From Cercis canadensis (taxonomy: Eukaryota > Streptophyta > Magnoliopsida > Fabales > Fabaceae): a stretch of DNA of 64,000 nt. Made by a program: the position numbers and the translations under genes. This document shows, piece after piece, positions 1 to 11,761 of this stretch. The notes under the pieces were generated by a model, which made no database searches, was not told where the DNA came from, and saw nothing but the letters and a program-made list of their open reading frames with translations. Where the stretch lies: positions 441,384 to 505,383 of the forward strand of contig QAOA01006526.1 in NCBI GenBank assembly GCA_003255065.1. The letters are read 5' to 3'. Every line of letters begins with the position of its first letter. The stretch's first letter is position 1.

Positions 1-163
1 TAATATTCCGGTAAGCGAATTCTACACCTATGGTGGGTTTGGAATCCAAACGGAATTCATCTTTTGCAAACCTTGAGAGCAGATTTGATTTCCCAACTCC
101 AGAGTCCCCAATCAGGACTGCTTTAAAAAGATAATCACAATCTTCATCAAATGCATCACCCAT
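1..163 (-). CDS. RABA6: Rab GTPase, RABA6-like, first exon (partial)
   Basis: Small Ras-like GTPase of the Rab11/RABA class, a switch for vesicle traffic at the trans-Golgi and endosomes. The start codon is at 163-161 and the frame is open to the left edge, giving about 54 N-terminal residues. Visible are the P-loop GDSGVGKS and the switch I/RabF1 segment [12 protein letters not shown]. The acidic start [20 protein letters not shown] is typical of RABA6. The switch II region, G4/G5 boxes and prenylated C-terminal cysteines lie outside the window. Next gene on the same strand is a CML27/26-like gene, the order I recall for At1g73640/At1g73630 and At1g18200/At1g18210, which supports RABA6 over other RABA clades. 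Family call is firm; subclade is inferred from the N-terminus and context. Confidence 0.9.
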   Translation of the reverse strand, partial: MGDAFDEDCDYLFKAVLIGDSGVGKSNLLSRFAKDEFRLDSKPTIGVEFAYRNI

Positions 164-1262
164 TGGAACAAAAAATTGACCTTTCTGATCTTTTCTTTGT
201 GTTAGTCTCTGTCTCTCAAGCTCACCCTTCCCTTTAGCAACTTCCAAACAGAGGAATTTAAGGGTTATGAATTTGTTGATTATGAATATAGGTGATTAGA
301 GAGAAAGTAGTAATAGGGTGGTACAAAGTCATGATCAATTTTATACAATTAGAAAGCAAAAGGGATTACCAAATTCTTTGGTGTAGTTATTTTGGAGGGT
401 ATTGAGTATTTACGTGTGAAACCATTGATAAAGACATCATGGCTGGTCCTTAATGATGTACATACCTGTAGATGTCATTAACAAAGTAGAACAGCCCTAC
501 CATGTTGCCTCCAAAGTTCAAAGAAGGTCCAATAATATTGTTCCACCTCTCGTTTCGTATTATTTGATATTTCTTTGGATGCTTATGTGGCATTTTAGGA
601 TTGGGTATTGAGTGCTGTATGCAGATCAGCTTGGTTATCTTATTCTTCTTGTTGTTTAGATCATAACGATCTCATAAGCGGTGGTAATTGGTTAAAAAAA
701 TGTGGTATTAGTGAGAATGGCAATGATTCCAAATTATGTTTACATGTAATCATATCCATGCCTGTGGTTGGATCTCTTTGAAATGATGATGCTAGAGCCT
801 AGAATGGATTAGCATCGAGCACGAGCGAGCTAAGCGGGAGAGTCCTAGGTGCTCGCTTCACCCATTTCTCCTTTCCATTACTCATTTGATTGAAAACAAA
901 ATGAAGAGAAAAAATTAAATAAATGAAAATTAGTTAATCCATGAAGAATAATTTAATTACTTATGTTATTTATTTATTTTTCTTTTTATCTATATGCCTT
1001 TTAAAGAGCCTAATTTTTTTTAATTAAGGCTCAGAAAAAAGTTAATTCTTCCATTTCTCTTTTTCCCACGAGGCATTGGGCCTTGATAGTTCAATTAGCA
1101 AAGTGGGTAAATTTTTGGGCTTTCTGCAGCTTAACCCAGCTTGGGTTCGGCCCAAAACCTAAATTGGAGTCCCTGACTGCACCAGAAACATTCTACTTTA
1201 CTTGAGCTTTAATGAATTTTCAGAAGACAAAAAAAAAGTCATTTACGTTGGTATATATGTTG
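164..1262. other. RABA6 leader and upstream intergenic DNA
   Basis: Holds the presumed 5' leader and promoter of the Rab gene on the minus strand, then AT-rich sequence. I see no coding region, RNA gene or repeat that I can support before the hAT element that starts at 1271. Confidence 0.5.
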
Positions 1263-1270
1263 CGTGAGAG

Positions 1271-1891
1271 TAGAGCTGGGTTAATGGGCTAGCCCAACCC
1301 ATTTGGCCTGGCCTCTGATCGAGTCGCAGGCTAATTCAAGCCGAGCCAAATTGGCTCTGTTCTAATCAGACTAGTAAACTGTTAGCTCAGTCTAGTTCTA
1401 TATGAGCAACGGGCCTAAACTGACCAGTACATTATTTTTAAAAAAAACTTCAATTATTTTTATTTGTAATTAGGCTAAAATCTAACTCAGGTTGAAGTTT
1501 TTTTTTTTAATAATTTTGGTCAAATTAGTAATGAATCTAATTGAACAAAATAAAATATGTATAAAGTAATAAATAAAATTAAAACAAAGAATTAAAGACA
1601 TATAAAAAAATACATGTAAGTGTAAATTTAAAATAAAGATATATAAGTAACTAAAAAAATATTATAATAATACATACTCTAAAGTTTAAAGTTTAAAAAT
1701 ACATACTAATATGATTTGATAATCTTTTCAAAAAAAAAAAAAGGCCGATTCTGCCCGAATCTCAAACTAGGCCACTGGCCAATTCGAATCGGGCCAAATT
1801 GACCCAATTTTATTTGAGGTGGGATATTTAAAATTTATCCCTATTTTTTTACGGGCCAGCCCATCAAGTGTGGCCCATTTTACTAGCTCTA
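1271..1891. mobile_element. Non-autonomous hAT-like element with 8-bp target duplication
   Basis: The element starts TAGAGCTGGGTTAATGGG and ends with ACTAGCTCTA. Its ends form inverted repeats rich in GGGCTAGCCC, GGCCCA and GGGCCAGCCC motifs. It is flanked on both sides by the same 8 bases, CGTGAGAG (1263-1270 and 1892-1899), the target-site duplication length of hAT transposons. The 621-bp interior is AT-rich with no transposase, so it must move in trans. The call rests on both the terminal repeat and the exact duplication. Confidence 0.8.
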
Positions 1892-1899
1892 CGTGAGAG

Positions 1900-4244
1900 G
1901 GAAGTGTAGGACGGTGAGAAAGGAAAAGGCATTAAGCCAAGGGGAAGGGGTTTTGCCAGAATCATTGCTTGGTTCCATTCCACCACTGGTTTGCAGTAAC
2001 TTTGTATGATAAGCGAATGAGAATTGGGAGTTGAATGGGTACTAGAATTGCAGCTCTTGCCTCTGCTTCAGCCGCTGAACTCACCAGTCACCACCTTGTT
2101 TTGAAATTTCAAGGCAGCAACATCCTTGAGCCTGCTCTCTTCACCTCCCAAGCTGCATCAACATTAATGTACCGCTAACACATGGAAATTCTACTCCTGC
2201 TACAGTTACAGCAACAAGCAGGAGGAGCACTAGTTTCATGTGTTATTCACAGCAACCTTTTGGAGAGGCAGAGGCTCCTCACACTTTCTTCCTACAACCC
2301 TATTCTACCTTCTTCTTCTTCCTCTCCAACATTTCCTTCTCACTGCATAGCACAATCAAAAATCACAAGAAAAACATTTCCTTTTATCAATCAGATCGGA
2401 ACCATATGCTCGCTTTCTATAAATCACCTTACTAACTTATTATCCACCCAAACACTATTTTCCATTACAAAAGTCGTTACACCAAACTCCAATGATTGGG
2501 GGACCCACCCAAATCTTTTATTTTGGTGGGAAATGCGGGCGAAAACAAACCCTGATTTTCATATCATTACGAAATTTTAAGAGAATTGACTAACCTACTA
2601 AGCAAGTAGACCCCATTTCAATATAATAATTTTGGTGGCCCACAAGGTTTCATTTGGAGTAAGCTACTGATTTAGATTAGAAATTCATAATCAATTTAAA
2701 AAAGTATTACTCATACATTTTAAATTCATTTANCCATACACTTTGAACCCTAGATTATTTGAAAAAAAAATTAAATAAATTTAGTTAAAATTGTAAAATG
2801 TAAATTAGATTGAGACATAAAATTTATGAAATGAGTTAATGACATGTGGATCTAATAGCACCTCTTTCGATAATAAGAATCACTAATCAAATTATTAATG
2901 TCAAGAGTTATATTGGCATATATACTCCCCTCCCTTTTCTCTAACATGTTACCCTCTCTTGTAACAAAAAATAATTATAAAATGATATAGATTTAGTTTA
3001 TTACTGCCCAGCAATATGAGATAGGTGGTGAGGCAAGAGAAAGACATGTGAGATCATTGCCTGAAGTACATTTGGCAGATGACACGCTACCTGGGTACCT
3101 AGCAGCACAAGGAAAGGGCTAACAGGAACAACGTAGGATCATGATTAAGATTAGAGAAAACATTAAACAACATTCATTTCGTATGACAAATGATATAAGG
3201 ATGCTTTCTTAAACCGACCATGTTTCCAATCTTCTTTAACAAATAACATAGTTTCCCACATGAAAATCTCTCCATGTTCTATGCCATTTTTTTATTCCTC
3301 ATTTATTTGAAGTTGCAACTTTGTCTCATTTGAATACCATATCTCTTATGAGTTATGAGTAATGCCATATATAGCCCAAACAGTTTTAAATCTTTTTCTC
3401 TTGGTCTTGGAAAAACAAATTCAAAGAAAACTATTGGACAAAATAATTCAAGGTCCATTTTGGTGTTGTGGACCAAATCACAAGTGCAAAGTTAGAAGCA
3501 TCATGCTAACAAAACAGACCACAAGTGAGGTAAAAGCACTTGGGGCTAACAAATTATCATGAAGCTCCTTTGCGAATAAAAAAATATATAACATGAAAAT
3601 AAATATATCCATAGTACATGTATTATCTTATGTTAATATGTCTAGCATGCATCAGGTTTAGACACATTTGCAAATAATTTCCTCTTACCCGTTGCTTAAA
3701 CAAAGAGCGAGTATTGTAATTTGGAGGTCTAACATTTAATTTACTAAAAGAAGAGTCAAATTATGTTCAAAGAAGACTTTGTCTAATTTGAAGTCAAGGC
3801 TGCTAGCTTATGACAAAATGATTTACATATTTTTGTAATCCAGGTCCACCACACCTTGAAATTCGTGGTCTAAAAAGGCTAACCTTGTAATGGCCATTTC
3901 AAAATGAGTTATCTTATTCTTACACTATAAATTTTATATTATTTTATATCATATTTTAATTAATTCACTCAATTTTTTTTTTAATAACCTAAATTCAATT
4001 GGAGTTCATTGTGATATGAAATAGTATGAAATAATGGTGTAGGAATAAGAGTAACGTTCAAAATTTGCAAGTGCCCATCTATATGCACTTGTTGCAACGC
4101 TTAATGGTCGGCACATCCATCGGATCCGATACCCTTTTCAAAAAAAAGTTGACCATCCAATTCCAATCTTCCACATGTCTTCAGCTACCTTTCAAATGAA
4201 TCTCCTTCCTCGCAATTTATCTCCAAATTCAAAATTCCAGAAGG
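1900..4244. other. Intergenic, no recognised gene
   Basis: Two short plus-strand ORFs lie close together, 2035-2178 (47 codons) and 2182-2580 (132 codons). Neither resembles a protein I know; the longer one is serine/leucine-rich and looks like chance coding. There is a single N at 2733. The rest is AT-rich. Nothing else can be supported. Confidence 0.4.
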
Positions 4245-4267
4245 AAAAAAAAAAAAAAAAAAAAAAN

Positions 4268-4326
<59 letters not shown>
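4245..4326. repeat. Long A homopolymer with internal N
   Basis: About 82 bases of uninterrupted A with one N at 4267. The length is unusual for a stable genomic tract. The N suggests an assembly join or a gap closed inside a homopolymer, so the real length is unknown. Confidence 0.9.
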
Positions 4327-4329
<3 letters not shown>

Positions 4330-4702
4330 TCCTTTGAATCTTCAAAATTCCTCAGATAGATTGATCATATTTGACGTAATTAACCGTCCCTAAGGGCTAA
4401 GAGAGCAAAGTAAAAATTCATCGAAACGGATTTCCACACTTTAATTCAAGTATCGGAACGACACCATTAGCAAACCGAAACGAAAACCATACTTATTTTC
4501 ATTCTCGTCTTCATTTGGTCTATCTAAAGTTTCTGTTCAGCAATTGAACACAAAGTTATTCTGTATTATAGAGGAAAATAAAAGGAAAAGTAAGAGTAAT
4601 CATACATTAGATGGCTGCAATCCGAGATGCACCGCTCAATTTGCAGAGTTAGAAATTACACGGTCTACATCGATATGAAAATTACAAATCCAAGTGCCTC
4701 CT
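4327..4702. other. 3' region of the CML gene
   Basis: Non-coding sequence downstream of the minus-strand CML stop codon, presumably its 3' untranslated region and terminator. No clear polyadenylation signal can be assigned and no other feature is seen. Confidence 0.4.
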
Positions 4703-5263
4703 CTAGGCGATGGCGCCATTGACATTGTTGGTCATCATCTTCTTGAACTCCTCGAAGTTGACGTTGCCGTCGCCATCGGAATCGACGGATTTGATCATCC
4801 GGTGACATTCCTCCACGGAGCACTTCAACCCCAAACGATTCAACACCATGTGAAGCTCGGCGGCTGAGATGAGGCCATTCTTGTCCTGATCGTAGAGCTC
4901 GAACGCGTCGCGGAGTTCGGAGACACCGCCGTCTTCGGTGCCGGAGCGGCAGAAGGCGGCAAACTCTGGGAGGTTAATGAAGCCGTCGCGGTCAGTGTCG
5001 AGCTCGTCCATGACGCGTTGGAGCTCATCCGGCGGAACACCTGATCCGAGGGTTCGGAGAACGCCGTCCAACTCGGTGACGGAGATCTTGCCGTCGCCGT
5101 TGACGTCGAAGCGGTTGAAGACTCGCTTGAGCTCCTCCGTGTCTTGGAGGTACACTGAAGATTTGGAGTTTGAGACAGGGGAAGGGTTAGGGTTAGGGTT
5201 AGGGTTAGGGTTAGGGTTAGGGTTCGGGTCAGCGTTTGTGGCTGCAGGGGGGTTTGTCGCCAT
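4703..5263 (-). CDS. CML27: Calmodulin-like EF-hand protein, CML27/CML26-like
   Basis: Intronless gene for a 186-residue Ca2+ sensor. Four EF-hand loops are visible with the canonical D-x-[DN]-x-[DN]-G spacing and final Glu: [36 protein letters not shown] and [12 protein letters not shown]. All four look able to bind Ca2+. The N-terminus is unusual: a run of alternating Asn-Pro (about residues 12-27) encoded by a telomere-like GGGTTA microsatellite. Arabidopsis CML26/27 are about 160-170 residues, so the extra length is mostly this tract. The start at 5263 is the first ATG and precedes the low-complexity tail; a TATA-like box lies about 118 bp upstream. It sits next to RABA6, as I recall for At1g73630 and At1g18210. 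Function beyond Ca2+ sensing is unknown. Confidence 0.92.
   Translation of the reverse strand: MATNPPAATNADPNPNPNPNPNPNPNPSPVSNSKSSVYLQDTEELKRVFNRFDVNGDGKISVTELDGVLRTLGSGVPPDELQRVMDELDTDRDGFINLPEFAAFCRSGTEDGGVSELRDAFELYDQDKNGLISAAELHMVLNRLGLKCSVEECHRMIKSVDSDGDGNVNFEEFKKMMTNNVNGAIA
5184..5225. repeat. Telomere-like (GGGTTA)n microsatellite inside the CML coding region
   Basis: Six perfect GGGTTA units followed by GGGTTC. On the coding strand the hexamer reads AACCCT, so unit changes stay in frame and add or remove Asn-Pro pairs. The unit is the 6-base TTAGGG type, not the usual plant TTTAGGG heptamer. Confidence 0.95.
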
Positions 5264-5380
5264 TGTTATGTTCTCGTTGAGATTTCTGAGAAAGGGAAGG
5301 GAGAGAGAAAGCTTGCCGTTTAATTGTGAATTTAGAAGGAGACTTGAAGAGCGTGAGGTAGAACGGTGCTTGTTGGAGGA

Positions 5381-5387
5381 TTTTATA
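5381..5387 (-). promoter_or_regulatory. Putative TATA box of the CML gene
   Basis: TATAAAA on the minus strand, about 118 bp upstream of the CML start codon. Position fits a plant core promoter; no other support. Confidence 0.5.
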
Positions 5388-5449
5388 GTTCCACCCTTGT
5401 CCGTGTAGGGTAGGGAGTGGTGAGGTGTGGTTTATTTCAATCCCAAGTG

Positions 5450-6423
5450 CCAAGTCGGATTTTATGTTTAATGTGTCCGAAAAATCATGTTTATTTAAAA
5501 GAATTGTGTCCTAAAAAGGAATAAAACAGAGGCAATTTGAAATAGAGTGTTGATAAATCGCTATCAATTAAAATATAGGTATAAGAATTTATTTTTCGTT
5601 TTGGAAATTTAATTTATATTATAATTAAAATTTTATGATCTTATTCGTTTGAATTGAACTTTTTGAGTTTTAAATTTTTTTCAATTGAGTCTAATTTCAA
5701 GTGAAACCATCAAGTGTTTTTTATTTTAATTTTTTTTTAATTGAACCTAATTTCATGTTAGAAAAATAATTTATAATTAAGAAAATGTGCAAATAATTAC
5801 AAACATACCTAAAATAAAGGAAAAAAAATACTATAATTATAACAACAAACAACCACTAAATACTATAATTAAAATATAAAATAGTAGTATTAGGAAAAAA
5901 TTATCAGAAATAAGCTAAAATACTAGTATTGAGGAAAAATGACTAAAATTTAAAAAAAAATAAAATAAATAGAAAGAAGTAAATTAAGGACCAAGAGAAT
6001 CCTGTAAAAATAAATTTTCAAGAGTTCCAAAAGACCAAAACATTAAAGAGCAACCTCATAGCAAAATAATACACACATGGCCAAATATATCCATTAACTG
6101 CTAAATCATGTTCACAAAAATATGTCTCTAATGGCCAAATATCCAAAATTAATCCATGTATGGCTAGAGCAACAAGAGAAACCTATTATCGATTACAAGT
6201 TCACCAAAAAACCGAACACAAGTTCCTAAAACTAATTTATACATCATTATGATTTTTTTTCTCATTTTAAGTGAGTCTATTTCTCTTTAATCTAATTTTC
6301 CTTAATTTCAATATTTTTCTTTACTTTTATGTATTTTTTATTAATTATAAATTTTATTTAATTATAGTTTTTTAAATTTTGAACTATTTTTACTCATATT
6401 TATCTATAATAAAAAAATTTATA
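5450..6423. other. AT-rich intergenic DNA
   Basis: Very AT-rich sequence between the CML promoter and the MULE at 6433. No gene, RNA or structured repeat seen. Confidence 0.5.
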
Positions 6424-6432
6424 TTTTAATAA

Positions 6433-8027
6433 GAGTAAAACCCTTTTTTGATTCCTGAAAAATATATTAGGTGACACTTTCGTCCTTGAAAAATTTTTAG
6501 TAACAAATTGGTCCCTAAAAGATTATTATGTCTCCTATTTCGGTCCTCCAATAGGGTCTGTTAGTGGGACTTAATAAAAAATATCATATAACATGTTAAG
6601 TGTTAATGTGAGCGTCAGTTGATGTGTTGGCAAGCTTATGTGGCAAGTGCCTAGGTTGTTGAAGTGGGAGCAAGCAAGATGACGATGTTTTACTATAGAA
6701 ATCCATTTTTCCCTTAATTGATATGGCGTCGTTTTTGTTTTGCTGGGAGATCAGTTCATCGCCATTTTGGGGGACCATTTCTACAAGAACTCAGTTGTTG
6801 TTCGAAGACCAAGCCCCTCAATTTCCCTAAGCAACATTTTCTTCCCCTGTCGCAATTTCTTTTCTTGGCGTCCCAATTTCTTTTCGTGCTCGAAGACAAA
6901 GCAACTACGACGTCATGCTCGAAGACCAAGCCCCTGTTGCAATTTCTTTTCTTGGGTTGGGGAAGGGGGACGGTTAGAACAATATGCATATTTCCCCCAA
7001 AATCGTTGGCTATTTTTGCATTTCTTGGTGGGATTGATTGAAGATTTCCCCAAATTGGAATCCTAAGACAGTAAGCATCCCTTTCCTCCTGATTTTCCCA
7101 AATTGACGAAGAGCATCCCTTGACAAAGAGAACCCATGAGTATGTTTTATGAAAGAAAATGGACAAAAGCCTTAGAATGTAAACATGGTTTTAAGTTTTT
7201 GGTTGTGCAAAAGGCTTTATCGTCGGCATGTTTGCGAGCCTTTCAGTTGTCGTGTTGTGTAAATACATTCAGAGATGTATAGGAGCATCGAGTACAGGTC
7301 TACCATTTTTGGTTCATTGTAAAAATCTTATAGGTTCAAGGGATATCACAAAGAAACTAGTAAATAGAGCTGTTTTCTAGTAGATTTTTTCAAAATTTTT
7401 TTTGCACTGAACTGGCTTTAGAAGAAGCCTTTTAGGTTCAAAGGATATCGCATGAGAAGAAGCATTTGCGAAGGCCTATTTAGTTCCCTCTGTACTGGCT
7501 TTATAAAGGATTAAATGGTATAAATTATTATACTTGTTGAGTGTATATCATAAGATGCTCATTTTGACATAAATCCAATAGGTGATTACCGATTTCCGAG
7601 ATTGATTTCATAGAGGAATTTCGGAGTTGCAGAGAACTACCTAGAAATCGTTGTACACTTTGAGTTGCAGAAGAGTTCCTCCCAAAAATCATGATGAACT
7701 GCATTTCTTTTGCTCGGAGAACAACATCGTATGGGTTAAGCTTTGAAGGAGTTCTGAAGTGTGGTGTTAAAACGTCGTCTTCTCACTTGATTCCAAGTTA
7801 GCAGCCTACCCAATTGCCCAGTCAGCTTGCCACCTCATCAATTGACGGTCACATTAGTACTTAACGTGTCACATGACATTTTCTGTTAAGTCCCACTAAC
7901 GGACCATAGCGGATGACCAAAATGGCGGATGAAATGATCTTTCAGGGACCAATTTGTCACTAAAAATCTTTCAAGGATGAAAGTGTCATCGAGTGTATCT
8001 TTCAGGGACCAAAAATAAGTTTTACTC
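6433..8027. mobile_element. Long-TIR Mutator-like element (MULE), non-autonomous, copy 1
   Basis: Starts GAGTAAAACCCTTTTTTG and ends AAGTTTTACTC, with imperfect inverted repeats of about 150 bp or more carrying repeated motifs such as ACAAATTGGTCCC and GGACCAATTTGTCAC. It is flanked by an exact 9-base duplication TTTTAATAA (6424-6432 and 8028-8036), the hallmark length of Mutator-type insertion. The 1595-bp element has no transposase. The interior (about 6600-7850) is less AT-rich and contains GTCGTTTT/ACGACG-type motifs shared with copy 2 at 18202-19945. ORFs inside are short and not recognised. Superfamily is inferred from the TSD length and TIR style. Confidence 0.8.
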
Positions 8028-8036
8028 TTTTAATAA

Positions 8037-9457
8037 TATCATGTAAGTGACACATGTCATTTCCATTCATAAACTAAAAGTCAAATTAACAAAGGTCCTT
8101 TGTGCATAAAATACCAAATTCAAAGTTTTGTTTACATTTTAAAAAAAAATTTAAGGTATATATGCATATTAAGTGTAGTTACAAAAAATTTACTATATTT
8201 TATCTTAAATTATTTAGTGACTTTGTTGTTATTTTCTTGTCTTAAACAAGTCAATTAACTTCTTGCTAAAGAAGTTGATTTAATTAAAAGATAAGCTTTC
8301 CATTCTCTCTAAAGACTCACTTGCCTCTGCAACTTTTCTTTGGCAAGGTCCGGCTTTTTAACCGCCCTTAGGTGTGACTTTTTTTGATAAGTCCAACATT
8401 TTTCTTGTTTCTTTCATTCTCCTTCTTGTAAGGTCTATGTTTCCTTCTCTTGTTCCTTTTCTTGTGCTTCGCTTTAGGGCTGCCACTGTCACTTTGTATG
8501 GCGGCAGCCCTATTATCTGTTTTATTCAATTATTTTATATTTTTTTAGATATTTTGGTTTTTCCTTTCAATAAATTATTTTAATTTGTCAGTTATGTTTT
8601 ACACACTCTACTTGTTCAAAGGCAGATTTGGTATTTTATGAGGTTAATCTATCACATTAAATTTTTATTTTGGGTAGATATCAAATTTTTCATGTCATAT
8701 TTAATATGTTCTGTAAAGATAATATTTTAAGTAAATCGAGTAATTAACTTCACTACAATATATTTTGTACTTTTTTCACTATTAAAGATGTTTTGTCGTC
8801 AATTATCATTTATCTCTGTTTTACCAATACATGGAGACATACCTTTATTCGCTTTTTAGTACGGAAAGAAAAATATAAAAATTTATTTTAAAGTGTTAAC
8901 TTTTAAATTTTAAGAAATATTTTATTAAAAATTTTATATAACGTTATTTATTATTATTATGTAAGTACTGTTTGGTGTAATGAAATAAAGTTATATTTTT
9001 AATAATAATAAAAAAGTCGATTTAATTTATCAAGGTGGCACTGGCACGTGTCTCCAATNTTTTCATTCCTCTAAATATATTTTGTACGATAATACCTACC
9101 TCTTATATAAGGACCAGAAGCCCATGTGGAATTAACAGCTCATCTTATAATCTATAATTAAAATTGAAACTTTATTTATCTGTTGACAAATTTACATCCG
9201 CTTCAAAAATAAGTACAAATAGTTTAATTTATATTTATCTGCATGATTAAATTTGGTAAATTAAGGAAAAATGATAAAGTAAAAAATAAGAAGAAGAAAT
9301 TTATTTTTTTCTATATGAACAATTTTCTTTTTTGAAAAAAGACGAGAACAGAAAAAAGTTGATAATAATAGAAGACGTACAGTGTCACACGCAGGAATCC
9401 GAATCTCAAAACAGTATTTTGAAACCAAAATACATATAAGTTTAGTTGTCACAGAAT
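8037..9457. other. AT-rich intergenic DNA
   Basis: No recognised gene. There is a single N at 9059 with no obvious duplicated flank. A 69-codon hydrophobic plus-strand ORF at 8374-8583 is not recognised and is probably chance. Confidence 0.4.
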
Positions 9458-10305
9458 TAGGGATGGCAATGGGGCGGGGCAAGCAGTCCCCGTCCCCATC
9501 CCCATCCCCGAAGGGCATGGGGATGCCCCATTCCCGGACCCATTTCTGGCGGAAATTTTTTAGCATCTTCATCCCAGCCCCACAAAATTCCCATCTGCCC
9601 TATGTCCCGCCCCATTTACCCATACAATCATACTTTTTTTAAATATACACAATTTACAAGTTTAATCTATCGATCACGATTTCTAATTGAAATTCAAGTT
9701 TAATTGAACAAGATAATATAAATAATGCTCAAATAACATCATCAAGAATTCAAGATATCCTCAAGCAATAACAATAACATAAATAATATTCAAACAAAAT
9801 TATAAAAATTGTTCTTAAACAGTTATAAAAGTCAATAAGAAATCATAATAAGTACAAAAGACTCCAAGCAATTAAAATAATTACAATTTATGAAGTTCTA
9901 ATGTTGGTTGAAGTTGAATCACTCTCCATATCCTACAAAACCAACAAAAAAAAAAAATTTAGGTTTGGGGAAAATGGAACTCAAGGTCGAGGGACTGAGG
10001 GAGGAAGGGTCAGGTCAGTATGTTGGTGATTTAGTGTGGGAAAACCTTAGGCCATAATGACGCCATTTTGTGAAGAAATTTTTTTAAAAACATTTATGTA
10101 ATGTATTATATATATATATTATTTATATACAGTGCGGGGCGGGGTGAGGTGGGACAGGGCTTCCCCATCCCCAGACCCGCCCCTATCAAATTACCCATAA
10201 AATTACCCATTCCCATCCCCATACCCATTTTTTTACCCCATACCCATACCCGAACGGGTAAAAAAACCGGGGCCCCATCGGGTATAGGGCAAATTGCCAT
10301 CCCTA
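9458..10305. mobile_element. hAT-like palindromic element with G/C-rich termini
   Basis: Starts TAGGGATGGCAATGGGGC and ends with the inverted counterpart GCAAATTGCCATCCCTA. Both subterminal parts are dense in CCCCATCCCC/GGGGCGGGG-type repeats, and the roughly 500-bp interior is AT-rich and non-coding. A TAGGG start resembles hAT (Ac-like) termini. I could not find a matching 8-base flank (left CACAGAAT, right CCAATCAG), so the insertion is old, rearranged or slightly misdelimited. ORFs over the ends are products of the low-complexity repeats. Confidence 0.6.
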
Positions 10306-10394
10306 CCAATCAGACCTTAGATTCGGAGACAGATATTGAATTGAACAGGGGAGAATCTCCAAATTAGTGCACAAGAAACACATGTCCTTTCTGG

Positions 10395-10400
10395 CACGTG
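10395..10400. promoter_or_regulatory. G-box (CACGTG) upstream of the threonine synthase start
   Basis: A palindromic CACGTG lies about 200 bp upstream of the ATG at 10602, in the interval between the hAT-like element and the gene. It is the core site of plant bZIP/bHLH factors. Only the motif and position support it. Confidence 0.35.
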
Positions 10401-10583
10401 TAAAACGACCCCAAACCCATTGGGATTATATTGCGTTTCCCCTCCCATTTATAACTGTTAATTAATATAATAATTGATTTATTGCTGGACTTAGCTTGAC
10501 TCATATATTCCCCTTTCGACACCACCACCCATTTCAACGAAATTCCAACACTCGCTCACGCGCCGCCACCTTCACTTCCGTAA

Positions 10584-11089
<506 letters not shown>

Positions 11090-11090
11090 N

Positions 11091-11629
11091 GACATTTTTT
11101 TTTTTTTTAAAAAAAATTCTGCTCAATGAGGCATCAAGCACTGTGTTGTCTTGCTTTTGGGGCATCTGGGTCTATATAGTTTTTTATTTATTTAAAATCT
11201 TTTGAATGCTGGATTAATAGGTTGGAGTTCCTGTCGTACTTGCTACTCACTTATGGATATTCTTTGCTACTTCTACACGACAGAAGCCACGACCTCATGC
11301 TCTGTTAAAGCTGATGTTTTTGAGCACTAAATTGAAAACATGAAGAAGAAAAAGACAAAAACTAATAACTACTTGGTTAACCTTTAATAATTAATTTGTT
11401 CTTTAGTAGCTCATGTTAAATATTGATGATTCACATTCATGGTCCTGGCTGGTTAAGCCAAGGAAGTGATATGAAGATTCATAACGTGTTACACCCTCTT
11501 TGTTTAAATAATTTTGGCAATATTTCCATGGTATGGTTTATTTCTTTAACTGTGAAGTTAAATAGAATTTCAGACTTTATGATCCGTTTAAAATCTCAAG
11601 TTGCTGAGGTCTCCCATCTTGTTTTGTAG
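11091..11629. other. Non-coding sequence after the threonine synthase break
   Basis: Begins with about a dozen T then A residues directly after the N. No threonine synthase sequence follows. It is mostly AT-rich and could include 3' leader or intron material of the spinster-like exon at 11630. Confidence 0.4.
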
Positions 11630-11761
11630 GTTACTTTTTGTATTTTGTGTGATTAGCTTGATAACCTATTTGGACCGAGGAGCAATAGCAAGCAATGGTG
11701 TGAATGGAAGCCTTGGAACTTGCTCAAAAGAGGGTACCTGCACACGTGGTACCGGAATACA
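11630..11761 (+). pseudogene. Orphan exon of a spinster-like (SPNS) MFS transporter
   Basis: The stretch reads about 44 residues in one open frame: a hydrophobic segment, then YLDRGAIASNGVNGSLGTCS and EGTCTRGTGIQ. This is the first membrane helix and loop of plant spinster homologues (probable sphingolipid transporters such as At5g64500), where I recall DRGAIASNG[VI]NGS and GSGIQGDFN. It has a good acceptor (TTTTGTAG before 11630) and a good donor (GTAAGA from 11762). No other MFS exon is visible within about 700 bp on either side, nor the usual N-terminal coding part. I read it as a relic or a displaced exon; it is not a complete gene here. Confidence 0.65.

Noticed and set aside
4175-4393. 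72-codon ORF rich in lysine
   Set aside because: It is the translation of the long A homopolymer and includes an N; not a real gene.
5184-5225. Interstitial telomere
   Set aside because: Only six units, of the 6-base type, lying in frame in a coding exon; better explained as a microsatellite.
4938-5408. 156-codon ORF antisense to the CML gene
   Set aside because: Mirror of the EF-hand coding sequence with Gly-Leu runs from the GGGTTA repeat; no domain of its own.
10106-10309. ORFs across the G/C-rich repeat on both strands
   Set aside because: Low-complexity Met-Gly and Pro-Ile runs produced by the hAT-like element's end.
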